Source of the DNA: Narthecium ossifragum | Lineage: Eukaryota > Streptophyta > Magnoliopsida > Dioscoreales > Nartheciaceae | Assembly (NCBI GenBank): GCA_963920575.1 | Contig: OY986967.1 | Coordinates: 2,401,869 to 2,465,868 of the forward strand | Reading direction: 5' to 3' | Length of the DNA stretch: 64,000 nt | Shown: positions 35,194 to 46,407 of the stretch, in pieces | Position numbering within the stretch: position 1 is the first letter of the stretch | Layout of the letters: every line of letters begins with the position of its first letter | Notes under the pieces: generated by a model | The model's database searches: none | What the model saw: only the letters and a program-made list of their open reading frames with translations | Told to the model about the DNA's origin: nothing | Translations under genes and position numbers: made by a program

Positions 35194-36935
35194 CTCGGTT
35201 CCGTTCCATCGCAGGCATAACTAAGAAAGATCAACATGAATCTAAACCGTCCATTATGCCTCGGGATCTCACTTCGATTTAATCAATTCAGAGTTGTTAA
35301 TTTGTGTTTACATAATACAATGAAAAATCCACAAAATTTTCTCGTGCAATAATAATTTTTTTTTCTCATTTTTAGTGAAGAAAAAGAAAGGAATTATTTG
35401 CATCTTAAATTCACTTACTTATTGAATTTGCAAAACCAGGCCACTTTTACTTTTGGTTACAAATCATGCCAAAATGGATTTTTCTTGTGCCCCGTCTCGC
35501 ACCCACACGCCACTTGTGCTCCTTTTGCGCGTCGTCTGTGCGTCGTCTGTGCACCACTTGTGCACTCCGTCTGGCAGCCCGACTGCCTCTTGATCATCCC
35601 TCCTTTTTGCCTTGCACACACAAAAACACACACGAATTTGGGTATGGGATGAGATCCTAACTCTTTTATCGACTGGTAATTACAAGAGCACTCTTCTCTT
35701 GTCCACAATCCTTTGGAGTACAATCACTCTCAATACAAAATGCTCTCAACCCAAAACCCTAGAAGAATCACCCAATTCTTCTCCCTCACGATCTCTTAAT
35801 CCCTCCTGAATCTTCAATCCGTGAATTTGCCCATAACCCAGATGCTCAATCTGTGAGCTCTCCCACATGCCTCTCCTTAGATCCTCCCATCTAGTCGGCC
35901 TTCTCCTTATATAGAGGAGAGTCCATGACTTGCTCTAACAAGTCAAGTTCCCTAGTCCAACTCTAAGTCCTAGGCTTCATGTTTATCCAAACATGCAATC
36001 AGTCAATTACAAAAGCTTCCTAACTTACTCGGACTCTTACATGAGTTAAAACTTGCTAAAGATGGCTATTTGCCTAAATCCGTCACACTTTGACTCGAAA
36101 TAAGATTCATTCCTATTTCTGCGAGCCAAGTCTAACTTTCTCCGTGCCATATTCCATACTTGCCGTATCATTCCATACTAGAGACCTAAGCCAAGTAGAA
36201 TTATGACACTAGCACGCTCAGTTTGGCCTCCATGGCCTAACTGCCTCCGGCCGGACGAGTCGAGTCCTGGTCCAACTAGAACTTCCAAGCAACTAGGACT
36301 TTCCCCGCGCCAAAACTTTCCTTTGCCGCATCAATTCCTTCCATGATCCCAGCCCGATTGGAATTAGGACTTTTGCACGCTCGGTTTGGCCCCCATGGGC
36401 AACTGTGTCACGCCTGGGCATTTCGAGTCCTAGTCCGATTCGAACTTGGCTGCCTGGCCGCGTCGCTCACGCGCTCTGCGTGCCATCACGCGTTGCGCGC
36501 GTGCGCTTGCCCCGTGCGCCATCTTGGGTTGCCTTGGTGTGTGTCGCGCTTTGCTTGTATCGTTGCATGGCGCGTCGTGCTTCATTTTGGCTCGGGGCCG
36601 CCGCGTCATCTTTGAAGTCCGCCGCGTCTTGCCATGCCGAATCGTGTTCTGTCGCGTCGTGTCGCGCGCCAAACTGGAGCGCATATTGCTTGTGCACCTC
36701 CCTGGTTGCCTCGGCACACGTCTCGTTCGATAAGATCCCTTCATGGTTCGCCAAGTTCTGCTTTGGCTCAGACCGTCGTGTCATTTTTAACTTTCACCGC
36801 GCCATCTTTAAAATCCCTCGTGTCATGATACCCATGACACACCCTATCCCCTCTCTCATGACATGGGTGCACGTTAATGTATCCCGTTCGTTCCCTCACC
36901 TTATAACCAAAAGTAAACGCACGTAGGGAACGAAT
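35194..36935. mobile_element. Probable degenerate LTR-type retrotransposon sequence
   Basis: This has long stretches of leader-like sequence without a coding domain: TATATAGAGGAGAG at about 35910, repeated CGTCGTCTGTGC words at 35527-35560, and a GC-rich part (36440-36690) with many GCGTCG and GCGCG words. ATGACACACCC and CATGACATGGG-like words near 36830-36870 frame its end. Such composition is usual for plant LTRs, but no TG...CA pair, PBS or PPT was secured. Confidence 0.35.
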
Positions 36936-37807
36936 CGGTGTAAGGGTACTTTCAGAATAAAAATATCATTTTGGTCTTATTTGTAACTAAAAGTAAAAGT
37001 GACCTGGTTTTACAAATTTAATAAACAAGTGAATTTAATATATAAATAATTCAAAAAAAAGCCACCAAACTCATAACTGAGTTGAGTTAGACCTCTAGAC
37101 ATAAAGTCAACGACTAATCACTGCTAGGCTCATCATCCATCACGGTATCAATGCTGCCCGGATATTCCGGAATAGCCGTAGAATCGCCGAGGAATATGCT
37201 ATTCTCAAACGCTGGATAGGCTCTGGAATCAATAAAAAGGTACGATCTGGAAATCATATAAGTTGGGCACTCATCAAATTCTGTGTACTTTTCCAGATAA
37301 TTCTTTTATGGGAACTACTAATATGAAGGGACCAATCGCATGTGTTATTCTAATTCTCATGATATCTGTGATTATTTTTGTAAGGCATGATGATGGTCAT
37401 TATAACACAATACTTGTACCATCAAGATTAAAATCATAGGGCACTGATCATTTATGCAACTCTTGTCAGTCATAGATTCCGATCTTAGTTTAATCTAGTG
37501 GATATATTTATTTTTTTTGTGTAGAATAATCAAAGAAGAAAGTGGTTATTGGCAGTGATGGTGTTTAAATTATTAGCTTATGACAGGATTCTGATGAGAA
37601 TGTATGATGATGGCATTTTTGACAAATTGGCAACAAAATATTCCCATTCGGCCTGTAAATTAGATCCACATATTTGCACTAATTTCAACCTTTTTTCCGT
37701 ATATATCATCCTGATTTTATTAGAATATTTACATACGTAAGAAACTAAGAACAAGCGAAATCCAACCTAGCTTCCATCTCAATCGTACTGATTCTCTTTA
37801 TATATAT
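36936..37807. other. AT-rich spacer containing one exon-like island
   Basis: Apart from the exon-like island at 37114-37222, this region shows nothing recognisable. Confidence 0.4.
37114..37222 (-). other. Orphan terminal-exon-like island
   Basis: On the minus strand, an acceptor (GATTCCAG) is followed by a 36-codon open stretch reading AYPAFENSIFLG and later AIPEYPG, ending in an acidic tail and TAG at 37116-37114. The composition and the acceptor look like a real last exon, but no upstream exons were found and the family was not recognised. It could be a remnant left by a rearrangement or transposon capture. Confidence 0.3.
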
Positions 37808-38280
37808 ATACTAGGTGGGCCCCCTGTCATCTGGCAGGGTAACTATTAAATTAATGGATGATTCGGTTATAAAAACCGAATTTGATTAATGAGTATGGAT
37901 ATTATATAAGGTTGATTGTATTAGATTAATCAACCTTATAAGGAGCAATAACGGTTACAACCGTTTCCCTCCTATTAATTTGTTTACATGTATATTTTCC
38001 TAAGTTAACTTTGTTTATTGTTATCATAATTCCCTAGGTTAGTTTTAAATATACATCCTTATCTACCTTATAAGATCCGATGATAGTTATCCCTTATGAC
38101 TCATAATCTGAGTCATAAACTTATACACACATGGCATACACGTGGCATAAATGTGTCATAATATTGTAATTAAATATATAAAAAAAAGAATAGTGGGTTG
38201 ATGTGTAAGTTATTATAGAGATAGTGGGGGCGGGCAGTTAGCTGTGCCAGGTGGCACGGACCCACCACCTGGTATACTAT
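37808..38280. mobile_element. MITE-like element bounded by GGTGGGCC ends
   Basis: The left end CTAGGTGGGCCCCCTG followed by TCATCTGGCAG and the reverse complement of the right end CCAGGTGGTGGGTCCGTG followed by CCACCTGGCAC resemble each other, giving imperfect terminal inverted repeats next to TATA-rich flanks. The interior carries CTTATAAGGAGC(AATAACGG), shared with 22606-23080 and with the reverse complement at 56150 and 56280. Confidence 0.55.
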
Positions 38281-38689
38281 AACTATAGAATAGATATAAC
38301 TATATGAATTAAATCAACATTATAAGGGGTGGTTATACATAACCGTTTTTCCTCCTCATAAGATTGATTGTGTGAATATTGTGAATTAAAAAGTAAAAGA
38401 ATTCTAACCAAACTTAAATGGATGAGTGATGATGAGTTTATTATTATTATAGTCTAATAAAAAACAAGGGAGATTTGATTTTATCAAAAGGAGATATGGG
38501 AAAAATCCTTAGAAAAACAAAGCAAAATCTCGATAGTTTAACTATTCGTTTGAATTTTTTGATATTAATTATCAAATCTTTTTTTGACGAACCTGGTTTT
38601 AAGAAATTCATGGAATTGGTTATATATATGGTGCAAAAAGGAGAGTTTTATACGCATCATCTACTCTTTGCCTTATCATTGCTCTTCTT
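38281..38689. other. AT-rich spacer, MITE remnant at left
   Basis: The part 38315-38365 (CAACATTATAAGGGGTGGTTAT then CATAACCG) again belongs to the repeat family seen at 22790. No gene was found. Confidence 0.4.
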
Positions 38690-39270
38690 GGGTATGTTTG
38701 GTTGCTCGAATCGTTGGTGCAAAGGGACCGTAAGATCCATGCATCCTGCGGTGTATGCATCGACCCTCTAAATCACTTGTTTAGTTGCGTATACTGACGG
38801 TCGATTCATGCATCGATAGCCGTTTAGCTCAAAATATAACTTTTAAACTTCATGGTCGATCCACACATCCACCGTCAACCTCAGTAAGGAAATGATGCTT
38901 CCATGAACGATTCATGGACCATCGCTTCAGTCGTCTAACTCAAAATGCAGCTTTCAAACTTCACGATCGATCCAATTATCCACCGTTGCATCGACTGCTA
39001 GCCTTTGTGAGAAAATGATGCATTCAGGATCGATCCATGCATAGACCGTCATTTCGGCTGTCTAACTCAAAATACAGCTTTCAAACTTCACGGTCGCATT
39101 GACCACGGAGGATGCATCGCATGAAATGATTAGTTTGACCGTTTCATACGATACATGATTTTGTCTCAAAAATGCATCACACGGTGCATGCATTAGTTGA
39201 TGCGTGATGAATCAAATACAGGATCGATCGTAAAGGATGCATCCTGATTCATCCCAACAAAACAAACACC
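38690..39270. mobile_element. Small TIR element with internal tandem units
   Basis: The left end GGGTATGTTTGGTTGC followed by TCGAATC and the reverse complement of the right end GGTGTTTGTTTTGTTGG followed by GATGAATC are similar, in the GTGTTTGGTT style common to plant PIF/Harbinger or hAT MITEs. Inside, a unit of about 112-126 bp containing AACTCAAAATGCAGCTTTC and ACTTCACGGTCGATCC is repeated about three times (38825, 38937, 39063). The flanking duplication is unclear. Confidence 0.45.
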
Positions 39271-39687
39271 TTAAATACTATCACTCGGAAAAAAAAAACC
39301 TAGTATGGAATTGATTCCTCACCAAACAAAATAATTTATTTTTAATGATATATAAAAAAAATGGGGGAAGGACCGGAAGGTGTTCTCTGTCATTATTCAT
39401 TAGTCACTCAACTTGGCATAAAAGACAGCTAATAACAAGTCTTTGTTGTTAATCATCCCATATATATCTTGCTAAGAGGAGTCCAAAAGAAGGGAAAGAA
39501 TGGCACGGTAGAACCCCCCACCTCCCAAGGAATGACATGGGATTCACCACATAAACAATTGGCACACAGCTTCAATCCCAAGGAAGTACATGAAATTATT
39601 AGCTCTTGAAAACACTGCAGCCACAGTAGATCATAGCCCCACACACAAGAGCATCAACATGTATCCATACATCATACACGTCTCGTT

Positions 39688-39736
<49 letters not shown>

Positions 39737-40701
39737 TCCATGACTCTTTTGTTTTTGGGTAAGCTTTGCCTATTCTTGCTTAGGTTGTTGGGTTGATGAG
39801 TAAAGTGATTAAAAAACAAAAGCAAGGGATAAATAGTATGCTGTAAGGACAAGTGAATATGATTCTTTGCTTCCTAAAAGCCATTTCCAATCAAAGTGCA
39901 TTCCCTGTTTTGAGTTTTGACTGTATAGTGGTTTACTATGTCTATTAGAATAAGAAATGGAATCTGAGTTCTTCTTACCTTCTTAGTTCTGGGAGCTCTT
40001 GTTGGTATTTATGTTTTAATAAGTGAAGCACTTGCAGCTCTGGGGAGGTCCACCTACATCTTCAACGTGGATCCAGAGCAAAAACGAATCTGCTTGGAAT
40101 CACATTTTTCCTTGTAATGTTTCAATCCTGTCTTGCCAATCTCCAAAAATTTGATTTTTTTGGTTTTCATTGGTGCTTTTTTGATGTGATAGCAAAACCA
40201 TGGATTGGGTTAGAGCTGTGATGGCTTTTTTTATAGATCCACTTTCTTTTCTTGAGGTTTCTTACAATAGGATGAGATTTTGGGTACTGCTATTGTTGAT
40301 TGGTTGTTTTTAGGGAAAGGTATCACTTTCAACCCATGGTAACATCTTGAAAGTTGAAAACAGGGAGGAAGGTTTGTTGGTGAAGAGACATTGAATAATG
40401 ACCATATGGCTTGGAGCTTTACAACTACAGATACCTTTCCTTACAATGCTGTCTTGTGGAGTTCTGGGGAGGAGAAGGGGAACAAAACCCTAGTCCTGCT
40501 CCCTTTTCTTCTTCGCTACCACCCCATCTTGCTGCATTGGGCTTAGAATGCTTGGAGCTCAACTTAATTCCCTGGTTTCTACCATAAAGTTCCAATTTTG
40601 ATCTTAGAGCTTGAAGATTTTCTATGTTTTGAGAGCTGGGTAAGTGAAGGTTCACTAGCATTTGGAGGATCTTGGGGTTTCAGCTAGTTTAAGCTAGCTT
40701 A
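39271..40701 (+). promoter_or_regulatory. Upstream region and 5' leader of the CSLC gene
   Basis: This contains a CT microsatellite (39692-39732) and pyrimidine-rich stretches typical of plant promoters and leaders. The last 300 bp should include the 5' untranslated region. The transcription start cannot be placed with confidence. Confidence 0.4.
39692..39732. repeat. (CT)n microsatellite, about 41 bp
   Basis: An uninterrupted CT run about 970 bp upstream of the CSLC start codon. Confidence 0.95.
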
Positions 40702-43332
40702 ATGGCTCCAAGTTTGGATTTTTCCGATTGGCTGGGGAGGGACAGCCACAAGGGAACTCCGGTGGTGGTGACGATGGAGAATCCCAACTACTCCGTGCTT
40801 GAGATTAATGGGCCGGATGCCGAGTTGTTCAGTCCTATGGACAAGGGCAAGGGGAAGAATGCCAAGCAATTTACTTGGGTCTTGCTCCTCAGGGCTCACC
40901 GCGCCGCTGGTTGTATCGCTTGGTTGGCAGCCGCCTTGTGGACGTTGCTTGGGGCCATAAAAAAAAAATTGTTCTTCTGGCGAGCAGTTTCCATTGCGAG
41001 CGATAAGCCCGGCAAAGGCCGAATTTTGTTCAGATTTATCAGGGTATTCTTAGTGCTATCTTTGCTTGTCCTCACCTTTGAGGTGGCTGCTTATTGGAAG
41101 GGTTGGCACTTCCAGAAGCCCAGTTTGCACTTGCCAAATTCTTTCCATGTCCCTGAAACTGAGAAGATCAGAGGGTGGATGCACTCAGTATACATATCAT
41201 GGCTTTCATTCAGGGCTGACTACATTGCTCGCCCAATCCAGTCATTGTCGAACTTATGCATCATTCTTTTCATCATACAGTCGTTAGATCGTTTAGTTTT
41301 GTGTCTCGGGTGTTTTTGGATCAAGTTCAAGAACATCAAGCCTAGAATTGATGGTGAACCTTTCAAAGGGAATGATTTGGAGGCCTCAGGGTATGAGTAC
41401 CCCATGGTTCTTGTTCAGATTCCAATGTGTAATGAGAGGGAGGTAATAGCATTGAACTTTTAATAGTTTGAGCATTCAGTTTTCAGTGCCTATTGCTCAC
41501 TGACTAGTTCCATACTTGATTGAAAAATCCACGTATATAGTAGTCCACGATCCAGCATAAGTGCAGTAGAATCTAGATATTTTATCTCAAGCTACTTTCA
41601 TAAGTTCTTAGCAAGCAGGGACTTTTATACATGACTCAGAAAGCAGATTGCTTCAATGAACTCTGAAAATATGTATTCTTAAATATCAATTTCTTTGTCT
41701 TTAGGTATACGAGCAATCCATATCTGCTGTGTGCCAACTTGATTGGCCGAAAGACCACTTCCTAGTTCAAGTTCTTGACGACTCCGATGATGAGGCAATC
41801 CAGCTTTTGATTCGAGCAGAAGTCACCAAATGGAACCAGAGGGGCATCAACATTATCTATCGGCACCGTCTGGTCAGGACTGGTTATAAAGCAGGGAATC
41901 TGAAGTCTGCCATGAGCTGTGATTATGTCAAGAACTACGATTTTGTTGCCATTTTTGACGCCGACTTCCAGCCCAATCCTGATTTCCTTAAGCTGACAGT
42001 TCCACATTTTAAGGTTTTAATTCATAGAATTTAAATGAGCTTATAATGTACTCAGTGGATGCATTGTGTTCTTTACATCATTTGCCAATTCTCATTTGAT
42101 GCAGGCACGTCCTGACATTGGCTTAGTTCAAGCACGGTGGAGCTTTGTAAACAAAGACGAGAACCTGATAACCAGACTCCAGAACATCAATCTATGCTTC
42201 CATTTCGAGGTCGAACAGCAGGTGAATGGTGTCTTCTTAAACTTTTTCGGCTTTAATGGCACTGCGGGTGTTTGGAGGATCAAAGCATTGGAGGACTCAG
42301 GGGGTTGGATGGAGAGGACCACTGTGGAGGATATGGATATAGCTGTCCGTGCTCATCTCAAGGGTTGGAAATTTATCTTCCTGAATGATGTCAGGGTACT
42401 GAAAAATTCCTTGCCTGCAAGTTAGAAGTAATTTCATTCCAGACAATAGTACTGATACTGATCCAAAATGTATGAAAACCTTCTTCAGGCCCTATGTGAA
42501 CTTCCAGGGTCCTATGAGGCGTACCGGAAACAGCAACACCGGTGGCATTCTGGCCCAATGCACCTTTTCCGTTTGTGCTTTCCGTCCATTATAGCTTCCA
42601 AGGTTTGTCTTCTCAGAATCACGATTGCTTTCTGTCTTAGTAGCATAACTTCTGATGAAAATGTTATGCTAAACTATGCAGATATCTGTATGGAAGAAGG
42701 CGAATTTAATCCTACTATTCTTTCTCTTGAGGAAGCTGGTCCTTCCATTCTATTCTTTCACATTGTTTTGCGTAATTCTTCCCCTAACCATGTTTGTGCC
42801 GGAGGCTGAGCTGCCAATGTGGTTGATTTGTTACATACCCGTATGCATGTCTTTGCTCAACATTCTTCCTGCGCTGGGATCCTTCCCATTCATTGTGCCA
42901 TACCTCCTCTTTGAGAACACCATGTCAGTCACCAAGTTCAATGCTATGGTTTCTGGACTATTTCAACTGAAGAGTTCACATGAATGGGTTGTCACTAAGA
43001 AGGCAGGTAGGTCATCGGAATCTGACCTATTGGCTGCCGCGGAGAGAGATTCAAAGGCAATGAACCATCCACAGCTTCATAGAGGAGTTTCAGAGGGTGA
43101 ACTCATTGATTTGAACAAGTTACTGGAACCAAAAGAGGAAGCTCCCCGTCCCCGGCCAGTTAAAAATGCAAATAAGATCTACAAGAAAGAGTTGGCTCTT
43201 GCTCTCCTCCTCCTCGTCGCAGCGGCTCGAAGTCTATTGTCTGCCCAGGGAATGCACTTCTATTTCTTGCTCTTCCAAGGGGTGTCATTTCTTATTGTCG
43301 GCCTTGATCTAATTGGGGAGCAGATGAGCTGA
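40702..43332 (+). CDS. Cellulose synthase-like C (xyloglucan beta-1,4-glucan synthase)
   Basis: Five exons: 40702-41442, 41705-42013, 42105-42395, 42489-42602 and 42682-43332. All are in phase 0 with GT-AG introns and total 701 residues, the usual CSLC size. This is a family 2 glycosyltransferase with membrane segments at about residues 110-130, 180-220 and several after 490. The catalytic motifs are in order: DD in VLDDSDD (272-273), DAD (332-334), TVED (425-426) and QQHRW (462-466, the QxxRW motif). CSLC proteins make the glucan backbone of xyloglucan from UDP-glucose in the Golgi, together with xylosyltransferases. The start is supported by [10 protein letters not shown], a typical CSLC N terminus. 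The gene is intact and isolated, with no related gene nearby. Confidence 0.95.
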
Positions 43333-46300
43333 TGTGCAATGAAAAGGCCAAGACACAGAAAGACCATTTGAGTTCAGTCTTCCAATCTGCACTTTGATGG
43401 CAAAAACTATGTCAGCAATGATATAGTATAGATGTATAGGTCTGGTAAGCCTTACTAAATTCAAAAGCTCCCCTCATATTCCAGCTCCTCATCTCCCCAT
43501 CAAAAGAAATAAGCCATTGTCTTGAACTCCAGGATATGATTTTTTCATTTATTTTCATTTTTCAGTCTCTCTATTTCTCAGCTGTCTCTATGACATAAGA
43601 AGCTCTACTTCTTGATTCAATGTTGTTGCTATAAGATAGAAAAAAGTCTCTTTTAGTGCTTGGGTGTGACCTGCTATCCAGAGTCAGCAAATATGTACTT
43701 GGAGAAGCTGGAAGACATCAAAGTTCTTAGCTCCAGTGGAAGCTCTGGTATCTCCAATCCAATTATACTGAGTTTGTGTAACAACTATCTGTATATCTGA
43801 ATTGATTCAGTTTATTCTACAGTTGAAAGAGATATTTCATTGAATGCTCCATTGTCTTCACTGTTTACTTTTCTTGTGACTTCCTTTCTCTCTCTGCACT
43901 GTTTTTTTGTGTTTCTTTGCTGATGTAGACTGTGAACTTAACTCATTACTGAAGTTGTCGGCAGAGACAGTGAAAGATAAGGGAGTGTTGGGATGAAACT
44001 ATTTTAAGGTTTGTAGTTCACAGCCAGCACACTTCCATGGTGATCTCCATAATGGAGGCCTTCTTTAGAGCATCTCTTTTAGCTGACATGGATAGCAGAA
44101 CTATGGCATGCCATTGTTGGATGACTCTTCATAATGGATGGTGGGGATTAAAAACAAGCTATAAATGAAATGCCATTGTTGCCTTTCTCATATAATGTCC
44201 AGAACTGGATGCAGCCCTGTTGTGCCTTATGGTAGAGGTTAGCTGATGGGAGAAGGCTGTCACACGTGAGCCAGTTTGAGAGTGTTAGAGGGAACTTTAA
44301 TGTCATATTTAACTCTTAAGATAGAAAAAAGAAATTTTATATAAATATAAATATAGTCTAACACGCCTGGTTTGAGACGATTTAAGGAAGTCAAGGTTCG
44401 AACTCTCAAATTCTGCTCTGATTTCATGTAAACTTCACCAATTATCCAAAAAACTTGAGCTAATAAGAATAGATGAATTTTTATATATTTATTCTAATCT
44501 AACAGTGGAAGCATCTTTTGCTGAAGCATGCATCAGCATTGATTTTGAAACATTTGCCAGCTGAACGACCGAAACTTTATTCTTCAGTTAATTCCTGAGT
44601 GTTTCTGCCAGAGAGGATGCTTGAATTCGAGAAATATAATAATTCAGAAAGGCTACTCATTGTTGTCAATAATGCAACTACAAGTGATCAGAAAATTCTA
44701 GGACTGAAATCTTTGTTCCACCAACAGATGATTGTGCCTTGATATTATTGTCCAAAAATCTTCATCACTAATGCAACTACAAGTGATAACTTCTCGATCT
44801 GCCATTGTCGACCGGTGGCGGAGGATTCGATGAAGGCAGCCCATGTGCACGAAGTTCCCAGCCATGGCTCCTTGCCGACGATCCATAATCCCGTCTAGCT
44901 ACATTTGCAGCAAGATTGTTCCAACTTCAGACACCACCTCTCATCAAGGAGGTTGCTGAACTGATTGCCATGGCCCTCTGCTGATCCTACATTGATCCAT
45001 TCACGTGTGCAGGGATCAACTTCATGTCTGAGATCTTAACTACTCTAAACAGTACAGTTTGGAGGTACCCTACATGCCATTGTTGGTGGTTAAGAGTTAT
45101 GTGAACTTCGCGAGTCATGTGAGATGAGATGGGATCTTGGACAGTGAGCGCTGTGGGCTCCATGAGTGGCAGCAGGGGGAGAGGGTCCTCTGAGCATGTG
45201 CTTTGTTTTGGTCTTTGTTATTTGATGCTATGCTACTGCTCTCAATCACTTCACCAAACAAGTTGTAGTTGTTCAACTTGCAACAGTAACTCAGCAATCA
45301 AGAGATATCAAGAGTTAAAACTGGATGATAATTCCAGCAATTCATGGGGTCCCTTCTTAGTTCTACCAACGTGATTCATCGAAAGGAAACAAATAAGTCT
45401 AGTCATTATCACAGCTCATATAGATCTAAGGAGTTCGCCAACGAATCACGGATATCTCCTGTCGGTATGGTCCTAAGTCCTAACATGGCTTTGTCTCCAT
45501 TCCTGTTTCCTCTTCAGTGTTTCTTGTATAATTTGTCCAAGGTGAACTTGTCTACAGAATAGTCCTTTTCTCACCACTTGAGGACAAGTAGAAGGATGGT
45601 ATTCTCATGAATAGCATCACCTCAGCCACACTTCAGCTTGCATGCTATCAAACTGCTTCATTAGAAAGAAACGAGAGTCCTTGTCAAGCTCTGGAATAAG
45701 AAAGGCCAAACCATTAGTTTTCATGCTGGAAGCAGAGAAAAGATTCAGAGAACATACAGCCGACCAGTCCAGTTATGGTTTTTGAAACAGCCTCAAGGTT
45801 GTCACTGTCATCATCACCAACCTAATATGGGCTTTTCGATGTTAATCCAGGTTTGGGTACATTTAATCATTAGGGGAGTCATTAAATAGATATAGATGTG
45901 AACCAGATAAGAGATGGCTCAGCATTATATGTTGCTATGTTGCATCTCTTCATACTCATATTAGCATGTTATATCCAACATACAACCACAAGATCACAAT
46001 TGATGTATGGTATTATTCATTATAAAGTTACAATGTTTCACACCAAAAAACAAAGGTGCAAAGTACTTGGAGCCAATAACTAGGATGCTAGAAGTCAACC
46101 AATACAACAAAGAGCTACCTCTTTTCAAATGACAAGATCAATGATACTTACATCGAAATTTTGACAACAAACAATGAGAACCTAATGCACACGATATAAC
46201 ATCTAACTCTCACTGTGCTGCAAATGAACACCATACAACCACATCTGATACTATCGATTTTCACTATCTTTCAGAGAGTTAGAGCCCGGAAAGCACATAA

Positions 46301-46407
46301 CATACAAGGATAAGGTCCCCTCAAGTCAAGCCTTAGTGCTGCAAGGGAGTCCAGCAGTTGCAATATAATCATCAGCCAGAGTATGTGTAACATGTATAGA
46401 TATGCTA
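43333..46407. other. Intergenic region between CSLC and CNGC (convergent 3' ends)
   Basis: Both neighbouring genes end here, so 3' untranslated regions occupy the margins. Around 44335-44515 there is a dispersed-repeat-like phrase (GGTTCGAACTCTC, CTGATTTCATGTAAAC, TTGAGCTAATAAGAATAG) similar in type to the one near 5965-6070. Frames of 81 codons or fewer have no family resemblance. No RNA gene was recognised. Confidence 0.45.

Noticed and set aside
36405..36926. 173-codon frame in GC-rich sequence after the gap
   Set aside because: Cysteine/alanine/serine-rich translation of repeated GCGTCG words; equally long frames exist on the other strand.
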